Shown: positions 1 through 12,117, counted from the first letter of the stretch. The stretch: DNA of 64,000 nucleotides from Alligator mississippiensis (GCF_030867095.1 NC_081824.1:303754956-303818955), one strand, 5' to 3'. A program made the numbers and translations. Notes: a model not told the origin generated them from the letters alone.

Positions 1-59
1 TAAGAGTGGTTTTTCTGCTGTAGAGAACTCAGAAGGCCCGCAACAGGTCCCAGTGTGTT

Positions 60-203
60 TGATGCTACGGATTCTGGCTTGAAACCTCTGGGTTTATCTT
101 GTGAATCAGTTTGCACATTCAACATTACAAACTTTGCATAGCACCCTTGACAGGCTCTCCAGGCACCCCAGGGTGCCACAGCGCCTTAGTTGAGAATCAC
201 AGG
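60..203 (-). mobile_element. hAT-like non-autonomous element, fragment (family A)
   Basis: Read on the minus strand, this stretch begins near a GATTCTCAACT-type terminus followed by a GGTGCCACAGCG-like segment. It shares words such as TCACAAGATAAAC with the copies at 8945-9215 and 14463-14730. Its other end is lost. The family assignment comes from similarity between copies in this window; the superfamily is inferred from the terminus style. Confidence 0.5.
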
Positions 204-477
204 TGTAGAAACTGTTAGAACACCTTATGGGACACTTCTTAGTTGGGCTCTCTTTGACGTGTGGGAAGACAGCATAGCCTTTGCTGTTAATGAGTTTTAA
301 CCATCCCTTGTGCGCCGAAGTTATTTTTGAATGCAATTAACTTGACAAAATGAAAACAGAAAAACATTTTTCCTGGATAAGAGCCTCTGCGTACCCCTCC
401 AGGGGCACAGCTTCCCTTTCCTTCTGCCATCGGCTTTTTGCCAATACCAGGCAAGCATCCGCTGGCACCACCTAGCC

Positions 478-682
478 CAGCGGTTCCCAATGACAGATTG
501 CGCACCACCAATTTAAAACAATGCGACCTTAAGTACCACCAGCAAGTGTTTCAGCTTAACCCTAAGTGCCCCCAGCCAATTTTTGTCATATGAAGTAATG
601 ATAATAAATCGGTTCACGCACACCATCGACAGATTGTCTGCATACCACTGGTGCTGCCTGTACCACAGATCGGGAACCGCTG
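478..682. mobile_element. hAT-type MITE with 8-bp target duplication
   Basis: A 205-bp element begins CAGCGGTTCCCAA and ends TCGGGAACCGCTG, so its terminal inverted repeats pair over about 11-13 bp. It is flanked by ACCTAGCC (470-477) and CCCTAGCC (683-690), an 8-bp target duplication with one mismatch, which is the hAT signature. It has no coding capacity. It lies about 350 bp upstream of the CASK CpG island. Confidence 0.8.
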
Positions 683-1133
683 CCCTAGCCTTTTTTTCCT
701 GCCCGTCCTTCCGCAGGTGCCAGAACAGGGCCAGACCAGGGGCTGCACATTTTGCAAACGAAGCGACTGCGGACACAGCCCCGCTCGGCGGGACAGCGAG
801 AACCAGAGCCGTTCAGCTGCCTCGCCGAAACAAGAGGCCCCCGGGACTTTGCTTTTCTTCTCTTTCCAGCGGCGGGCTCGGTTTTCCTTACTTCGAGAGA
901 CGACACTGCACGCTCACAGAGAGAGGAGGGACAGAGGCTGAGGTGGAGCCTGCTTCTCGGGCTGCAGCGGGAAAAGAGCCGGCAGGACAAGGACAGGGAC
1001 TGCAACATTACTCGGGGGCATCATCCACATCCTCCCTGCCCTTTGTCTGCACGCGGGGCTCCCCGCAGGGGGGGAGAGGCCGCCTTCCTCCCCGGCGGGG
1101 GCCTCACGAGGGAAGCAGCCACCCCACCCCGGA

Positions 1134-1141
1134 TGACGTCA
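1134..1141. promoter_or_regulatory. cAMP response element, full palindrome
   Basis: The 8-bp palindrome TGACGTCA is the consensus CREB/ATF site and lies inside the CpG island, about 460 bp upstream of the CASK start codon. Binding is inferred from the motif alone. Confidence 0.6.
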
Positions 1142-1603
1142 CACAACCCTACGCCTGCGCACTCCGGCTTTTCCCCCGCGCTCTCTTACGGTCAGTGGGC
1201 GTGGCTCTGCGTGCGGAGGGCGGGGCGGGGCGGCGAGGCGAGCTTGCGTGCGTGTGTGGAGTGGGCGGGCTGCTCGGAGCAGCCCCGAATGCGTGCGTAG
1301 GATGCGCGCGCCGGCGGGGGTTGCGTGACGGGTGTCGGCGCGCGCCCCTTCCTCCCCTCCCTCCCCGTACCGTGCGCGAGCGGCGCGCGCAGCCAGACGG
1401 CGCTGCCTCCTCCCGCCCCGCCAGCCGCCGCCGGGGAGGAGCCGCCGCCGCGGCCGGAGCAGCAGCGGCAGCAGCAGCCGGGGCCGCCGCGGGGGGAGGG
1501 GCGGAGGGAAGGCGGAGCCGCAGCGCGGGCGCGGCTGGAGCGGGGAGCCCGGCGGGGCCGCGGGGGGCACCTCCCCCTCCCCCCCGCGGGGCGCGGTGGG
1601 ACC

Positions 1604-1662
1604 ATGGCCGACGACGACGTGCTGTTCGAGGACGTGTACGAGCTGTGCGAGGTGATCGGCAA
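1604..1662 (+). CDS. CASK: CASK, first coding exon (partial gene)
   Basis: CASK is a membrane-associated guanylate kinase scaffold found at synapses and epithelial junctions. It combines an N-terminal CaM-kinase-like domain with L27, PDZ, SH3 and guanylate-kinase-like domains and binds neurexins, Mint1 and Veli. The exon encodes 19 residues beginning MADDDVLFEDVYELCEVIG plus two bases of the next codon. That sequence is the characteristic start of the CASK kinase-like domain, just before the glycine-rich loop. The ATG has a strong Kozak context (ACCATGG, with A at -3 and G at +4). The reading ends AA|GTGAGT, a consensus donor, and continuing in frame meets TGA at once, so splicing is required. 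No later CASK exon was recognised in the window. The short peptide matches vertebrate CASK very well; a divergent paralogue is unlikely. Confidence 0.93.
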
Positions 1663-1668
1663 GTGAGT
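1663..1668 (+). other. CASK: CASK exon 1 splice donor
   Basis: GTGAGT directly follows the two bases AA of the split lysine codon. It matches the U1 consensus and begins intron 1 after the second base of a codon. Confidence 0.85.
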
Positions 1669-1670
1669 GC

Positions 1671-1694
1671 GGGGCGGGGCGGGGCGGGGCGGGG
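1671..1694 (+). repeat. (GGGGC)n tract, possible G-quadruplex
   Basis: Four GGGGC units followed by GGGG lie eight bases downstream of the CASK splice donor. Five G4 runs with one-base loops fit a G-quadruplex, and the tract also acts as clustered GC boxes. The structure is inferred. Confidence 0.7.
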
Positions 1695-2299
1695 ATGGGA
1701 TGCTCTGCTCGCTGGCGCCCACCTGTGCGCGGGTGTGTGCGCGCGCGCGGGTGTGTAACCGCTTTATGTAACGCGGCGGGGGAGGGGGTGACCCCGATGC
1801 CCCCCGGCCCCTGCAGCAGCTGCTCTGCCGCTCCCTCGCATCCCAGCGCCGCCGGGGCAGGGCAGCAGCCTGCCTCCCCGCGGCCCCGCCCGGCTGCAGC
1901 ATGCCCGCGTTGGCGCTCAGGTAAGGGCCGCTCGGGCTCGGCGCAGCCCTCTCCCTCCCCCGCTGCCGGAGCCTCCTCGGGCTCCTTATGCAACGGCTGC
2001 TCTCAGCCCAGCTATGGCTGGAGGGTCCCTGGTCTCTTCTCCTCAAGCTGAGGGAAGTGTGAGAAGCCAGCCAGGTCCCCCTGGGGGCAGCCACAGCTGT
2101 CCTGGCTTTTGCCCTCCTAGTCTTGCTGGGTCGTGAGGCAGCAGTAGCAGTGGGATGCCGCTTTCCAGTGTCTCTTTGGTTTGGAGACAGCTGAGGGCTG
2201 AATAGAGGCTTGGGCAGTCACTGTGGCATGCACTATTTTTTGCTGACGGATCTTTTGAGGAGGGACACTTTGCAATACCACCTTGGTTTAAACAGGTTT

Positions 2300-2430
2300 G
2301 TGTGTGTGTGTCTGTTTTCCCCCCCTTCTTCCCCCCCCCCCCCAACCTCAGCAGACCTGAAATGTTCTGAGAATTGCCGGCTCCTTGGAAAGCTGGAACT
2401 AAAACAGGCTTTTTTTTTTTTTTTTTTTCT
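2300..2430. repeat. Low-complexity cluster: TG, C and T runs
   Basis: A short (TG)n run, two long C runs (one of about 13) and a T run of about 18 lie close together. Open frames across it have homopolymer translations and are not genes. Confidence 0.85.
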
Positions 2431-5400
2431 TGAGCACATCTTCCCTGGGGATTATGCCAGTATGTCAGTCTAAGACTCATGGAGTGACCGTGTCCTTAAT
2501 GTCACATTCGCCCGTGTTTTGATACTTCTCGTTTTTTTCGTTATGGCACAAGGCATGCACCCATCCTGAATGTCACCTGCCGTTTCCTACAGATGTCTTC
2601 TCGGTCATAAAGCTTGAAGGGACTCGTTTGGCAGAAGGACCACTAATAGTCGTGGATGTCATTTAAAGCTGATCAAGAGAAGAAAAGCTTCTGGGGTTAG
2701 GAAATTGGATGGCAACTTTGGTATTACCAGCATGCAGAGCAATTTCAGATGATCCGGTGTTGAGCTGCACCCTTCCCCCCCCCCCATGAAAATTGCATGA
2801 GTGTGAATTTTTAGTACTTTTGTATATTTTATTTGAGTAGGGTTAGGGCCAATTAAAAGGGAGGCCTAGTGGATATGCCTAATCTTAATGTGGGCACTTT
2901 CCAGAGATGAGTTGTGCAAAGGGGATTGTTGCAAATCTTGTGACATTTTTAAAATGATTCTCACTTTGTGTGAATACTAAGGAAAAGGGGCCAGAGTTAA
3001 GTGCTAAGTATCTACAAAACTTCAAAATAAATATTTTGGCATTTTTTAATTGTGTATGTAGTAGACAAAGTTCTTTGTGATGTAAATAGGTTAAAATTGT
3101 CAGAAATTGTTAAAATTGTGCCAGAGGAATAGAGTGGGCAGTTAGATATCCTAACCTGTGACATTGTCGTTGCTGCTAACTAGTCAGGATTGTATAGCCA
3201 GGTTCTTCTGTGAGGATCAGGAAGATGTCATGTCATTCCCCTTAAAGAACATGTTAATAAATAAATAGCTTAATTATTTGCATCAGTATTCTTGTCACTT
3301 GAATAATACCCTGGAGTTACGTGTTAAGGACCATAGATGGAGCTTCTTGTTTTGTTAATACCTCAAGTCTGTGAAGCTTTTCCGTCTTGGAGAAGCCTGT
3401 GAAAGGGCAGTGTAAATCTGCTCCGAATTGCTACATATGCATCTTGCTAAACACCTTTCAGTAAAACATCAACTAAATGTCTGCCCATTCCTGTGACTTA
3501 TTACTGATTGATACAGTAATTTAGCTCTTGGAAACAGCACACCTGGCCTTGATTTGCATTTCAGAGGCATGAAATATTTAAAATGTGTGTAATTTATCTT
3601 TACTGAGTAAGTGGCTACCACTGCCATCTTACGTAGAAAAACAGGTGGTTTCAGGAAAGCTATGGAAGGGAGAACTGTAACAAAATGTTTTTTTGCATGT
3701 CCTTTGTAGATGTTGAATAGGTTTTGAAAAGGTAAATTCCTAAATTTCTTTTCTGTTGGCTTGGGAACGCAGACCTCCTTTGGAGTCAGTCTTCTAGTTG
3801 ACACTTGACTGTACAGCTTGCTGTGTTAGTCTCTTTCTAAATCTTTTAAAAAAATTTTAATGAGCTGCTAAGACTGGCAGGGTTATTTTATCTGAACAAA
3901 ATGTTAATTGCTTTTTAGCTTGTTGCATTATAATTTGGTAAGAATGAACTAGTTGAAATGGTGGCTGTGATGGTAAAAAGTCAGGCAGTTAAGGAGCATT
4001 GCACAAGTTGAAGTTCTGTTAGCAGGGTTTCTTTTTCTTTTTTTGGGCATGGGAGGAAAGGAGTGTCAAAATTGGGGAATAGATGTACTATTATGAATAT
4101 ATCATCAGGAAAGTGGTGGTGAGTGACTTTTATTTGCATACACTAATACACACCTTTTTTCCTTAATAATAAAACAAGCCTCACACGGACGAGTAATCAG
4201 GACAATATAATTTCCTTCTTAAGTTAAAGGCAGCAAAGCTTAAAAAACAATCAGTGGTGTCCTTTAGGATGCAAGCATTGCTCGAGTAAATTTACTTTGC
4301 AAGTTCTGGGTAAAATTTTGGATTCTTGACATAACTTGTTCACATCCACATCCCTTCTCGCATGTGCTTGCCCAAGAGTAAATAATTGGGGTGGGGGCAT
4401 GCTAGCCTTCACAAACATTAAATGTTAAGGGAATTGGCCATGAGGTAAAGAATAAATAACTCCTTTGATTCAGACTTCAGAGGTTTACCTAAAAGCAACT
4501 CACTTGGGATGTTAGAAGGCAGATTACTACAAAAACATTTAAATGCTTTTATTTTCGGTAAGGCAAAGTACTGGATTCAGAATTAATAGATAATTACATC
4601 TGGTACATTTTGTGTTTAAAACATTAATTCTGGCCACTTGCCAGTTGCAAAAAAGTTGAAGGAAGTGAAGAGTTTTACCATTCTAAGTGTCACTGAAAGG
4701 TATTCAAAGCTTATTGTCTGCAGTCTGTTTATGTTGAGACATAGTATATTTTAAGCTTAAAGTAATTCTCATGCCCTTCTAATACTGAATAGACACTTCC
4801 AGTACTCGCCCAGAAGACCAAATCGTGGTTTCTGTGTTCAGTATAATTTTCTTCTGATCCTTGCCACATGACTATCTAGTTTTGGCTTGTATCTGACTTT
4901 GACTTGGTGGGGCTATAAGATTCATATTTTTGGTAGTCGTGTAATGCTGACATGTTAGACTGTCTGTGATGATCCAGACGTACACTAGAGACTGCTTTCA
5001 TTAAAGTTGCCTACCCTGATGTCTTTCTCTCAGAACGCCTTATTTATTAATATTTATCATTTTACTTCATTGCACTGTGGTATATTCATGTTGAAGGAAT
5101 ATTGTCAGAACTAAAAGTGCACTGAAGTCCTCTGGCTTTACTAATGGCTAACATGGGTGTAAAACTGACCCTGTGCCCTAGGCTGGATCTAGGTGTGTGG
5201 TGTGGTGGTGGTGGCAGCAGCAGTGGCTGCAGCAGGATCAGCTGCTGTAGGGGAAGCAGTGGCAGGAGTGGTACCTGCTGGTTAAGGCAGGCAGGCTGTG
5301 TTATCATAGTCCTCACTTGCTCTTTTGCTGCCAGTGGCCATGTCCACCAGGGACCTTAGATTCTGTGGCTGACTAACTCTTTCCTCCCCCCACCCCATCA

Positions 5401-6829
5401 TTTGCAGTAGCTTGGCAGGCTGGATGAAGCAGCTACATGGATTGGATCTGTCCCACAGACCATATGGTTGACACCCCAGGCTTACAGTAGTCAAATCTGA
5501 AGATTTAAGTAATTGTGCCTTTTGGCTTTGGTTTCTCATATGTTGTTTTTTACCTGGCTCAGGATATACTCTTGCTTTTCAGATGTACTTTCAACTACTT
5601 ATACTAATCTACTCTTGCATTTCACACAAAACAGTGGTAAAATATACAGCTATGTCACATTTATTAAAAAAGAAAGGTAGAAAGCAAAAGGTAAGCAGGC
5701 CTCAGCAACCCACCCACTTCTACTGAAAACTTAAACATGTGGAAAAAGCAGTTTATCTAGTTTGGGGAATGACGTCCATTTTTCTGTCTAAAGTACTTTT
5801 GTGGAAATTCTGAGAGTTATGAAGATAACTTGGAGAGTTGTTGAAGGGGGGTGAGTTTCTGCTGATTCAATATTGGTATTACCTCTGAGAAATGGGGAGA
5901 TGGGTTGACATTACTAGTTATCGGCGGTCAAGGGAATAAAACATTTGCAGTGATCTTTTACATCTTGTCATGGGAGGGCAGTATCTTCAGTTTGGCCAAA
6001 TCTAGGTCCTTATCTATAGTAAACTCTGGCTAATTCACCATTCCCAGGGGAATGAAAATAATAGTGAATTATGCAATAGAGACCAATTATTATGGGTTGG
6101 AAATGGGAGGAAGGAGAATGGTGGTGGTGAATTGGAGCAATGGCAAATTAAATCATAGTGGGAACTTATCTCATAAGTGAATTGGCCACAATTTACTGTA
6201 CTTCTGACACTGATTTTTTTTTTTTTGTGGGGGGGGGGGGGAGTTGTTTGTGACCACTCTTTCTTTGTCTTGCAAAGTTTTGCAGGAAACGGTGTTCTGC
6301 CCTGGGTGTAGGACTTCATGTCATTGTATTTGCAATTAATTTCTTCATTTAGCCCCAAGTTTCTGCAAACTTTCAAACCTTTAATTTCTTTATGTTGTAG
6401 AACACAAGTGGTGTTGTCCATGTTACAGAAAATAGATGGTTAAGATGAATGGATAAACTGCTTTTAATGAATGGTTGGTTTAAACATGAAGTCATAATAG
6501 CATATTTTGCTTTGCAGACTACTGTCAGATTACAAGAGATTCCATTTGGCAGGCACAGTCTGTTCAGTAAAGTTTTACTTACTTACACCTTGCCATTCAG
6601 ATCTGTTATCCTGCTATAGTTGGAAAATATTTAGTTGTGTATGGAATATTTTTACTCGGTGCCTCTTTTCAGTCATTAGATTCTCACTAATGCTATTTCA
6701 AGAAGTTGCTTTATTCTGTTTTAAATCCTTACTGTGCAGGCAAGGGCTCCTTGAGTGGTCTAGGAGAATGGAGAATTTGTTTCATGTGGGGTGGCTGTAA
6801 GAGCCTGATTTATTTATTTTAACTTCAGC
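2431..6829. other. Intronic DNA without recognised gene
   Basis: This AT-rich stretch has only short chance open frames. About 5190-5480 is GCA/GTG-rich and includes GGATCTGTCCCACAGACC, which resembles the degenerate hAT-type interior at 45.4 kb, so it may be an eroded DNA-transposon piece. A T10-G11 run sits near 6212-6241. Nothing else could be supported. Confidence 0.6.
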
Positions 6830-7195
6830 AAAGCAAAGACTGAGAATAGATATGATCCCTCGTTATAAAATATATTTTGGAAAAACCCTGAGAGAGCAAA
6901 GAATGGTTTAAGGTAGAGATGAAATTTGTCACAAGAACACGGGGTTAACTGCAACAAATTCATTTAGTTTAGAAACTCCAGAAAGGTGCCTTACTATCAG
7001 AGGAGTGAGGTTCTAGAACAGCCTTCCAAGAGTAATAGTGAGGAGTGACGGAAAACCTAACTCATTTTGAGATGCAGTTTAAGATGAGTTTATCAAAGGT
7101 TTGTATCTGTTAATGTGATGTGGTTACCTACAATAACTGGGGATTGGACTTGACCCAGGATGTCCCTTATGTGCATTCTTTTCTAACCTGCAACT
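6830..7195 (+). mobile_element. CR1/L3-type LINE 3'-end fragment
   Basis: The stretch carries degraded versions of the CR1 ORF2 tail and 3' UTR. A segment reads like the FTIRGVRFWNSLP region with stops, followed by GGGGATTGGACTTGACCCAGGATGTCCC, close to the usual CR1 3' ending. It is 5'-truncated and old, with several stops in the coding part. Confidence 0.55.
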
Positions 7196-8364
7196 TATTA
7201 AAATGAAAGACAAGAGATATTGGGTCTGGGGAGAAGTTTACTGCACTTGGTCCTAAAACAAAAAACTCAGGAGTTATTGACAGTTTGATAGTTCTGCAAT
7301 CTTTCATAAATATTTAGTCAAGACAGTTTAATCACAACATGATGCTTAGTAAAGATAATTTTTAGGATTCAGTAGTGGCAAATGTAAATTTGTCTTGAAA
7401 TAATGTTTTCCTTTTTAATATTGCTATCCTTCATTGCAACAAGTTATGGTATCATATGTACTGCTTGAGTGCATTCAGTGTAGGTCTGCTTACTGCTGTT
7501 GTTCAATATTTTATTGCCTTTTTTGTGATCATTTTTGTGAAGTAGCTACTGTCATGCCAGCAAAGATTACAACTTTGCTCCATTTTAAAATTGATTTTGG
7601 AACTGTCAGAATCCACAAACGGATGTTGGCCTCTGAATTGGCAGGCTTGTGGTGAAAGTAGATTTTCTTCTTTCTTTCTTTTAAATTTTGGATGCTAAAA
7701 TTAAAGGCATTCACCAGAGTTAACCTTCTATATAATATTGTTGATTGGTATCAATAAAAAGCTGACTTTTTTGCCACTCAACTAAATAACTCACTGCAAA
7801 GTTCAAAGATTGATTGTTTAATTTTATATGGTAGCATGGAAATGGGTTGTGGAGCCTCAAGATGGGGCATTAGTTTACTGATGAAGACTTAAAAATAAAC
7901 TGTTACCCCTTTCTGTGTAAATGGGATCCATGGGGAAGCTTTTCAGTGGCTGGGGGGAAGGGAACCTGCATACACTATGTTGCAGTTCAAGTTATCTGTA
8001 CATTGATTTATACTTTAAGTGTCAGTCAGGAAAGTAAGCACATTTTTCTACAGCTGTTTTATTACAGTGACACTGGAGTTGTTTGCTTGACCGAATGGGT
8101 GTTTCCCTGAGATGATATGTTTTTGGATTTGATGAAAAAAATGAATGTAGTGCTTCCTGTTTTTCTGTTTGACTGGACCAAGTATTCTAGGGGGCTTGCA
8201 ATGGGCTAACCATAAGGTTTAGTAAGTTCAGATTTTGATAATGCAAGGCACTCTGGATGCTTCATTGCCTGTGAGGGTGTGGATTGGTGGATGCCATATT
8301 TTGCATTGATTTGCATTAGTTTGTCTTGCTTGTTTTCCTGCGTGCTTCTGGTTGAACATCTACA
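7196..8364. other. Intronic DNA without recognised gene
   Basis: AT-rich sequence with no convincing exon, RNA gene or repeat family. The open frames are short and have no recognisable domain. Confidence 0.6.
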
Positions 8365-8630
8365 TAGGGCACTTCTACACGTGCTTCATGGGTAGGGGTG
8401 CTTTAGTGTCGCAGTGTCTCTTGTATTGGTGCCCCTGTGCTTCATTTGACAAGCTTTAGTTAAAGTGCCCTGGCCACCATTTGAACCATGGGGATGCTAA
8501 CACATGAGACATGGAGGTTGGCTGGAGCACGGTAATTACTACGCTGCAGACTTGATTAATCAAGTCTGCTCTGACATGCTGTAATTGCACCGTGTCAGAG
8601 CAGCCCTGCAGCATGTTGATAGGCATCCAT
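8365..8630. mobile_element. MITE-like repeat with internal palindrome
   Basis: The stretch starts near AGGGCACTTCTACACGTGCT, a terminus style seen in short DNA-transposon repeats of reptiles, and contains a perfect 24-bp palindrome at 8546-8569. No matching second terminus or target duplication could be fixed, so the boundaries are approximate. Confidence 0.4.
8546..8569. repeat. Perfect 24-bp palindrome
   Basis: The half-site GCAGACTTGATT is followed immediately by its exact reverse complement AATCAAGTCTGC, with no spacer. Confidence 0.95.
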
Positions 8631-8944
8631 AGTGTTTCTGTGTTTTGTGAAAGTTTTGGATATCTGGAATCTAGTTTCTGTGACAGCTTTTCTGTTTTTG
8701 CGAACCGTTTGTCCCAGTTTGAACTGTTAGGTAGGTGAAGTGACTTGTATCACAGGATTGTTTGAGTGTAAAAATGGCTGTCTGGGTTAACAGATACCAT
8801 AGGCAAATATGTGTTTTTTGATTTTTGTAAATGTCATCAGGATGAGTCCTCAGTGGAGTTAGAGGTGTATGTTTCTAGGTAGGGATGTATGCTGGAGCAT
8901 GGTGGGATAACAGCAAAGAAAGTGACAAATATAGACAAGGGCAG

Positions 8945-9215
8945 TAGTGACTCTCAGCCAGGGTGACATGAGATCCTGCTAAGGGTACCACACAATAATA
9001 ACATGGTTAGGTATACAAACACCTACCCATGAATCGCAAGTTAAAGATCTCAAATAAGATTTTATAGTGTCAAAAACATTCTGACCTGTTGTGATCTTTC
9101 TGAGTTCTTTGCAACAAAAGAATTGTTCTGTTACTTTTTGCTAATCAAAAAACGAGTGAAAGCTAAGAGATGGCATTTTCTAAGGGTGTCTTGAGTCTAA
9201 AAAGTTTGAGCGCCA
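8945..9215 (+). mobile_element. hAT-like non-autonomous element (family A)
   Basis: It begins TAGTGACTCTCAGCCAGGG and runs through segments shared with the copy at 14463-14730, including an ATTCTGA..TTGTGATC..TTCTGAGTTCTTTG block and a TCTAAAAAGTTTGAG block near the end. It is non-coding. The far terminus is eroded. Confidence 0.65.
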
Positions 9216-9777
9216 AAGGAGTAAGTGTCACTGGTATCAGATATCAGTTCACTTGAAATAAGCTGCTTTTGCCATGAAACCTAAATTAATTGGGGGAGAG
9301 GAAGAAAAAGCACTTACCTTTTAGTCATGTTTCATCTGTAAAGTGGCCCTTTAGGTACTAAGTGATGGTAGAGGACCAGCACTAGGGCAAGGGTTCCATC
9401 CACATAAGAGCCTTGTTCTTGGTGGCATTTCCTGTGCTGAGAGGGAGCTTTGTGGGAGGAAGAGTACCCTGGCCTTCATTTCTATTTGTTTTTAAATTCC
9501 TTTTAAGGAGATTTCTCTTGTCTGTATTTTCCAAGTGGAGGTTATTGTCCCTCCCCCCCCACCAGGTGTCCTGGGGTCAAAGGATGGTTCAGGGAGCCTG
9601 TTCACCAAAATTTAGTACTCAAGAGACTGTGTAAATAGATGTGTGAATAGCATTGTTAATATTGAAATATTGGTAAAGCATTTCAAATCATTGAGAGAAC
9701 TGGTAATATGTGAAATTGATTCTACCCCCCACTACCTTAAATATACTAAGGTGTAAAATCTAAAAAGCCTCTAATGC

Positions 9778-10490
9778 AGGGACGGACAAAGTTGGACTCC
9801 ATTTTCTGAGCAGCCCCTGCCCATATCACTGCAGCTGGTTTCCATGGAGACCCCAGCAGTGGTGGCACCGTGACAGCGTGGGGCTAGGTCTGCAGGGGTG
9901 GGCAAAACACGGGCCGGATGTAGCCCGCTAAGCCATTCTATTTGAGCCACGGGGCCACTAAAAAATTTAAAAAATTAATATTAAACTGCCCTGGGCTGCC
10001 TGTCATGTGGCCCTTGATGGCTTGTCAGAACTCAGTAAGTGTCCCTGTGCCCAAAATAATTTCCTGCCATTTGGCTACGGTTTCCAAGGAGATGGGCCCC
10101 AGCATTGCTGGCAGGATGTGTGGCTGGGTAGGGAGCTGCTCCAGGGCTGGGATCTTGTGGCAGTGATAGCATGATCCAGAGCTGGGGCAAGTTGTGATCC
10201 TCTACCTGCATGCCCCAGGCAGGGACATATGGGCAGTGGATCATGGCTCTGCCCCAGCTCCAGACCACGCTGTCACCACTACAGGATCCCAGGCCTGGCC
10301 CCAGAGCAGCTCCTTGCCTAGGTGCGCACCCTGCCAGCACTGTTGGAGCCAGTCTCCTTGGAAACCCTGGCCCCACGCTGTCACAGCGCCCTCCTGGGGT
10401 CTACATGGAAACCAGCTGCAGCGGTATGGGCAGGGGCTCCTGGGTAATGTAATCCAGCCCCTGGCCAGATCTAACATTTTGCCCATGCCT
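9778..10490. mobile_element. hAT-like GC-rich non-autonomous element
   Basis: The left end reads GCAGGGACGGACAAAGTT and the right end AACATTTTGCCCATGCCT, which are imperfect inverted repeats. Flanks CCTCTAAT and TCTCTAAC agree at 6 of 8 positions. Near 9894 a second terminus-like CAGGGGTGGGCAAAAC followed by GGCCGGATGTAGCCCGC suggests a nested relative, the same type as the one starting at 63950. The interior is GC-rich and non-coding. Confidence 0.6.
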
Positions 10491-10771
10491 TCTCTAACAG
10501 GTGGCCAGCCTGTTAGGGAAAAGAACTCCCAGCCTAGATTTAAAGACTAAATTTTAAAGTGCTTATCTTGGTTCATATGCTTGATGGGCTGTTCAGCAAG
10601 AACCATCGTTTGAGGATGAAGAGCAAAGTGCCTAAGGAGAACCTAGATTTTTATATATGATTACCTGGCTCAACATCAAAAGCTTGCTAAATAAGGCTAG
10701 AAAATACAGAAACGTATCTAATAGGTTATATCCTGATTAATATTAACATGCCTATTTTTTATCCCTTATTT

Positions 10772-11059
10772 CAGGGCTCTCCAACTTATTTGGTCCTGCA
10801 GACCTATTTGATGTGGCTGCCAGAGCTGCTGCATTGGTATGACTCCAGAACTCGAGGGATAAATGCCCCGTCTACTCGCATCCATTTTCCTGTGCTGCCA
10901 ATTTCAGTTGGCAGTGGTAACTGAAAACCCCAAGTTTGGTTTGCAGGCATGGGGTGCAGGGGTGAGCAGTAGTGGCCTTCATCCCATGGGTTTTGGAGCC
11001 ATTCCAATGCAAGGGTTCCTGTAGACTGCAGTTTAACCCCTCGCAGTTAGGTAGCCCTG
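10772..11059. mobile_element. hAT-type MITE with 8-bp target duplication
   Basis: The element of 288 bp begins CAGGGCTCTCCAAC and ends GTTAGGTAGCCCTG. It is flanked by CCTTATTT (10764-10771) and CCTTATAT (11060-11067), which match at 7 of 8 positions. It has no coding capacity. Confidence 0.8.
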
Positions 11060-11339
11060 CCTTATATAAACTATATTTAGGCTTGGCAGAATTAGATTTT
11101 TATTTTTTAATCATTTCAATCGATAATATAATTGTTTATTTTTAAGCATTTATTTTTATTTTTATCAATTTAAATTTTCAGGATTGCATGAAATTAAGGA
11201 TGTGGGGGGCAGACCATTTATTAATGACAGTATACTATGATTATAGTGCAGTTTAACCATCTGTTGTGACAAATGTAACTACTGCAAGTAGGGCTACTGT
11301 ATTTCCAGTTCCAAAAAAGAGGACAGTTGTCATGCAGGG

Positions 11340-12000
11340 CTGGGGTGGGAAATATGATTGTGGGGGGCAGTGATATATGCCTGTGCTCTGCCCCTGCCCA
11401 TTCCATTGCCGCTCACTTCCAAGCCACAGCCACTCTCAGCCCTTCCAGTGTCCCTCACTCGCATCCTGCAGCACCCTGTCCACCTGGGCTATACTGATGC
11501 CCCTCACTCCCCACCCACAGCCCATTGGCACTGCCAGTGCCTGAACTCCTGATCCACAGTCCTCCCCACCAGTGCCCCTCACTCCCAAGCCACGGATTCG
11601 CCCACCAGCCCTGCCAGTGCCCCTCACTCCTGACCTAAAGCCCCTTGTTCCCCCAGCCCTGTAGTGTCTCCCTTTTGCCCTGCCCGTGCAAGCAAGAGCA
11701 CTGGTCCAGGTGCTGCTGGCTGGGCCACACAGCTCCCTGCTGCCCCTGAAGGGCCCCTCCTCCCACCCCCTTCCGCCACTGGAGGGGCAGGCACCCCCAC
11801 CCCCCGCCTTCTCTGCCATGCTGCAGCCTGAACCCCAGTGCCTGGACAGCTTCCTCCAGCATCAGCAGGCACCCACCCATCCCCTCCACACACTCTTGCT
11901 GCATGTACACATCCCCCCTCACCCCCACAGCCCCTTAGACTGCCTGCATCTCTCTCCTTTTGGGGAGTGGAAAGATTTGGCAAGGTGGTTTCCATTATGA
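11340..12000. repeat. GC-rich transposon-like interior with degenerate units
   Basis: The core is built of loosely repeated phrases such as CAGTGCCCCTCACTCC and AAGCCACAGCCC, which recur at about 50640-50750. Long frames here on both strands are proline- or glycine-rich and reflect composition, not genes. It probably belongs to a hAT-like family; termini were not fixed. Confidence 0.5.
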
Positions 12001-12117
12001 ACTAGAGGTTATACTTGACTGGTGTTCATTCCCACTGGGAAATGGTAGAAGGGCAAGTCAGAATCACCCTCCCCTATCCAGGTGGACCTTTAGCTTTTAA
12101 AATTTGGGCTTGGCTTA

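Larger units (their letters stand above)
1040..1960 (+). promoter_or_regulatory. CASK: CASK CpG-island promoter and 5' UTR
   Basis: This is the only long stretch in the window that is both very GC-rich and dense in CpG; the rest is AT-rich or CpG-poor. It contains a perfect CRE (1134-1141), GC/KLF-type boxes near 1200-1235 and no obvious TATA box, which suggests a broad housekeeping-type promoter. The start site cannot be fixed from sequence; the 5' UTR probably begins between about 1150 and 1400. The presumed UTR contains an interrupted GCC/CAG triplet tract (about 1420-1490). The island edges are judged by eye. Confidence 0.8.

Noticed and set aside
1325..1603. In-frame upstream extension of the CASK exon
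   Set aside because: The frame is open but has no upstream in-frame ATG of good context and a low-complexity translation. The ATG at 1604 has a strong Kozak context and matches the known protein start.
583..1758. 391-codon plus-strand frame and overlapping minus-strand frames over the CpG island
   Set aside because: They arise from GC-rich, stop-poor sequence. The translations are Arg/Ala/Gly/Pro-rich with no domain, and the frame differs from the CASK exon.
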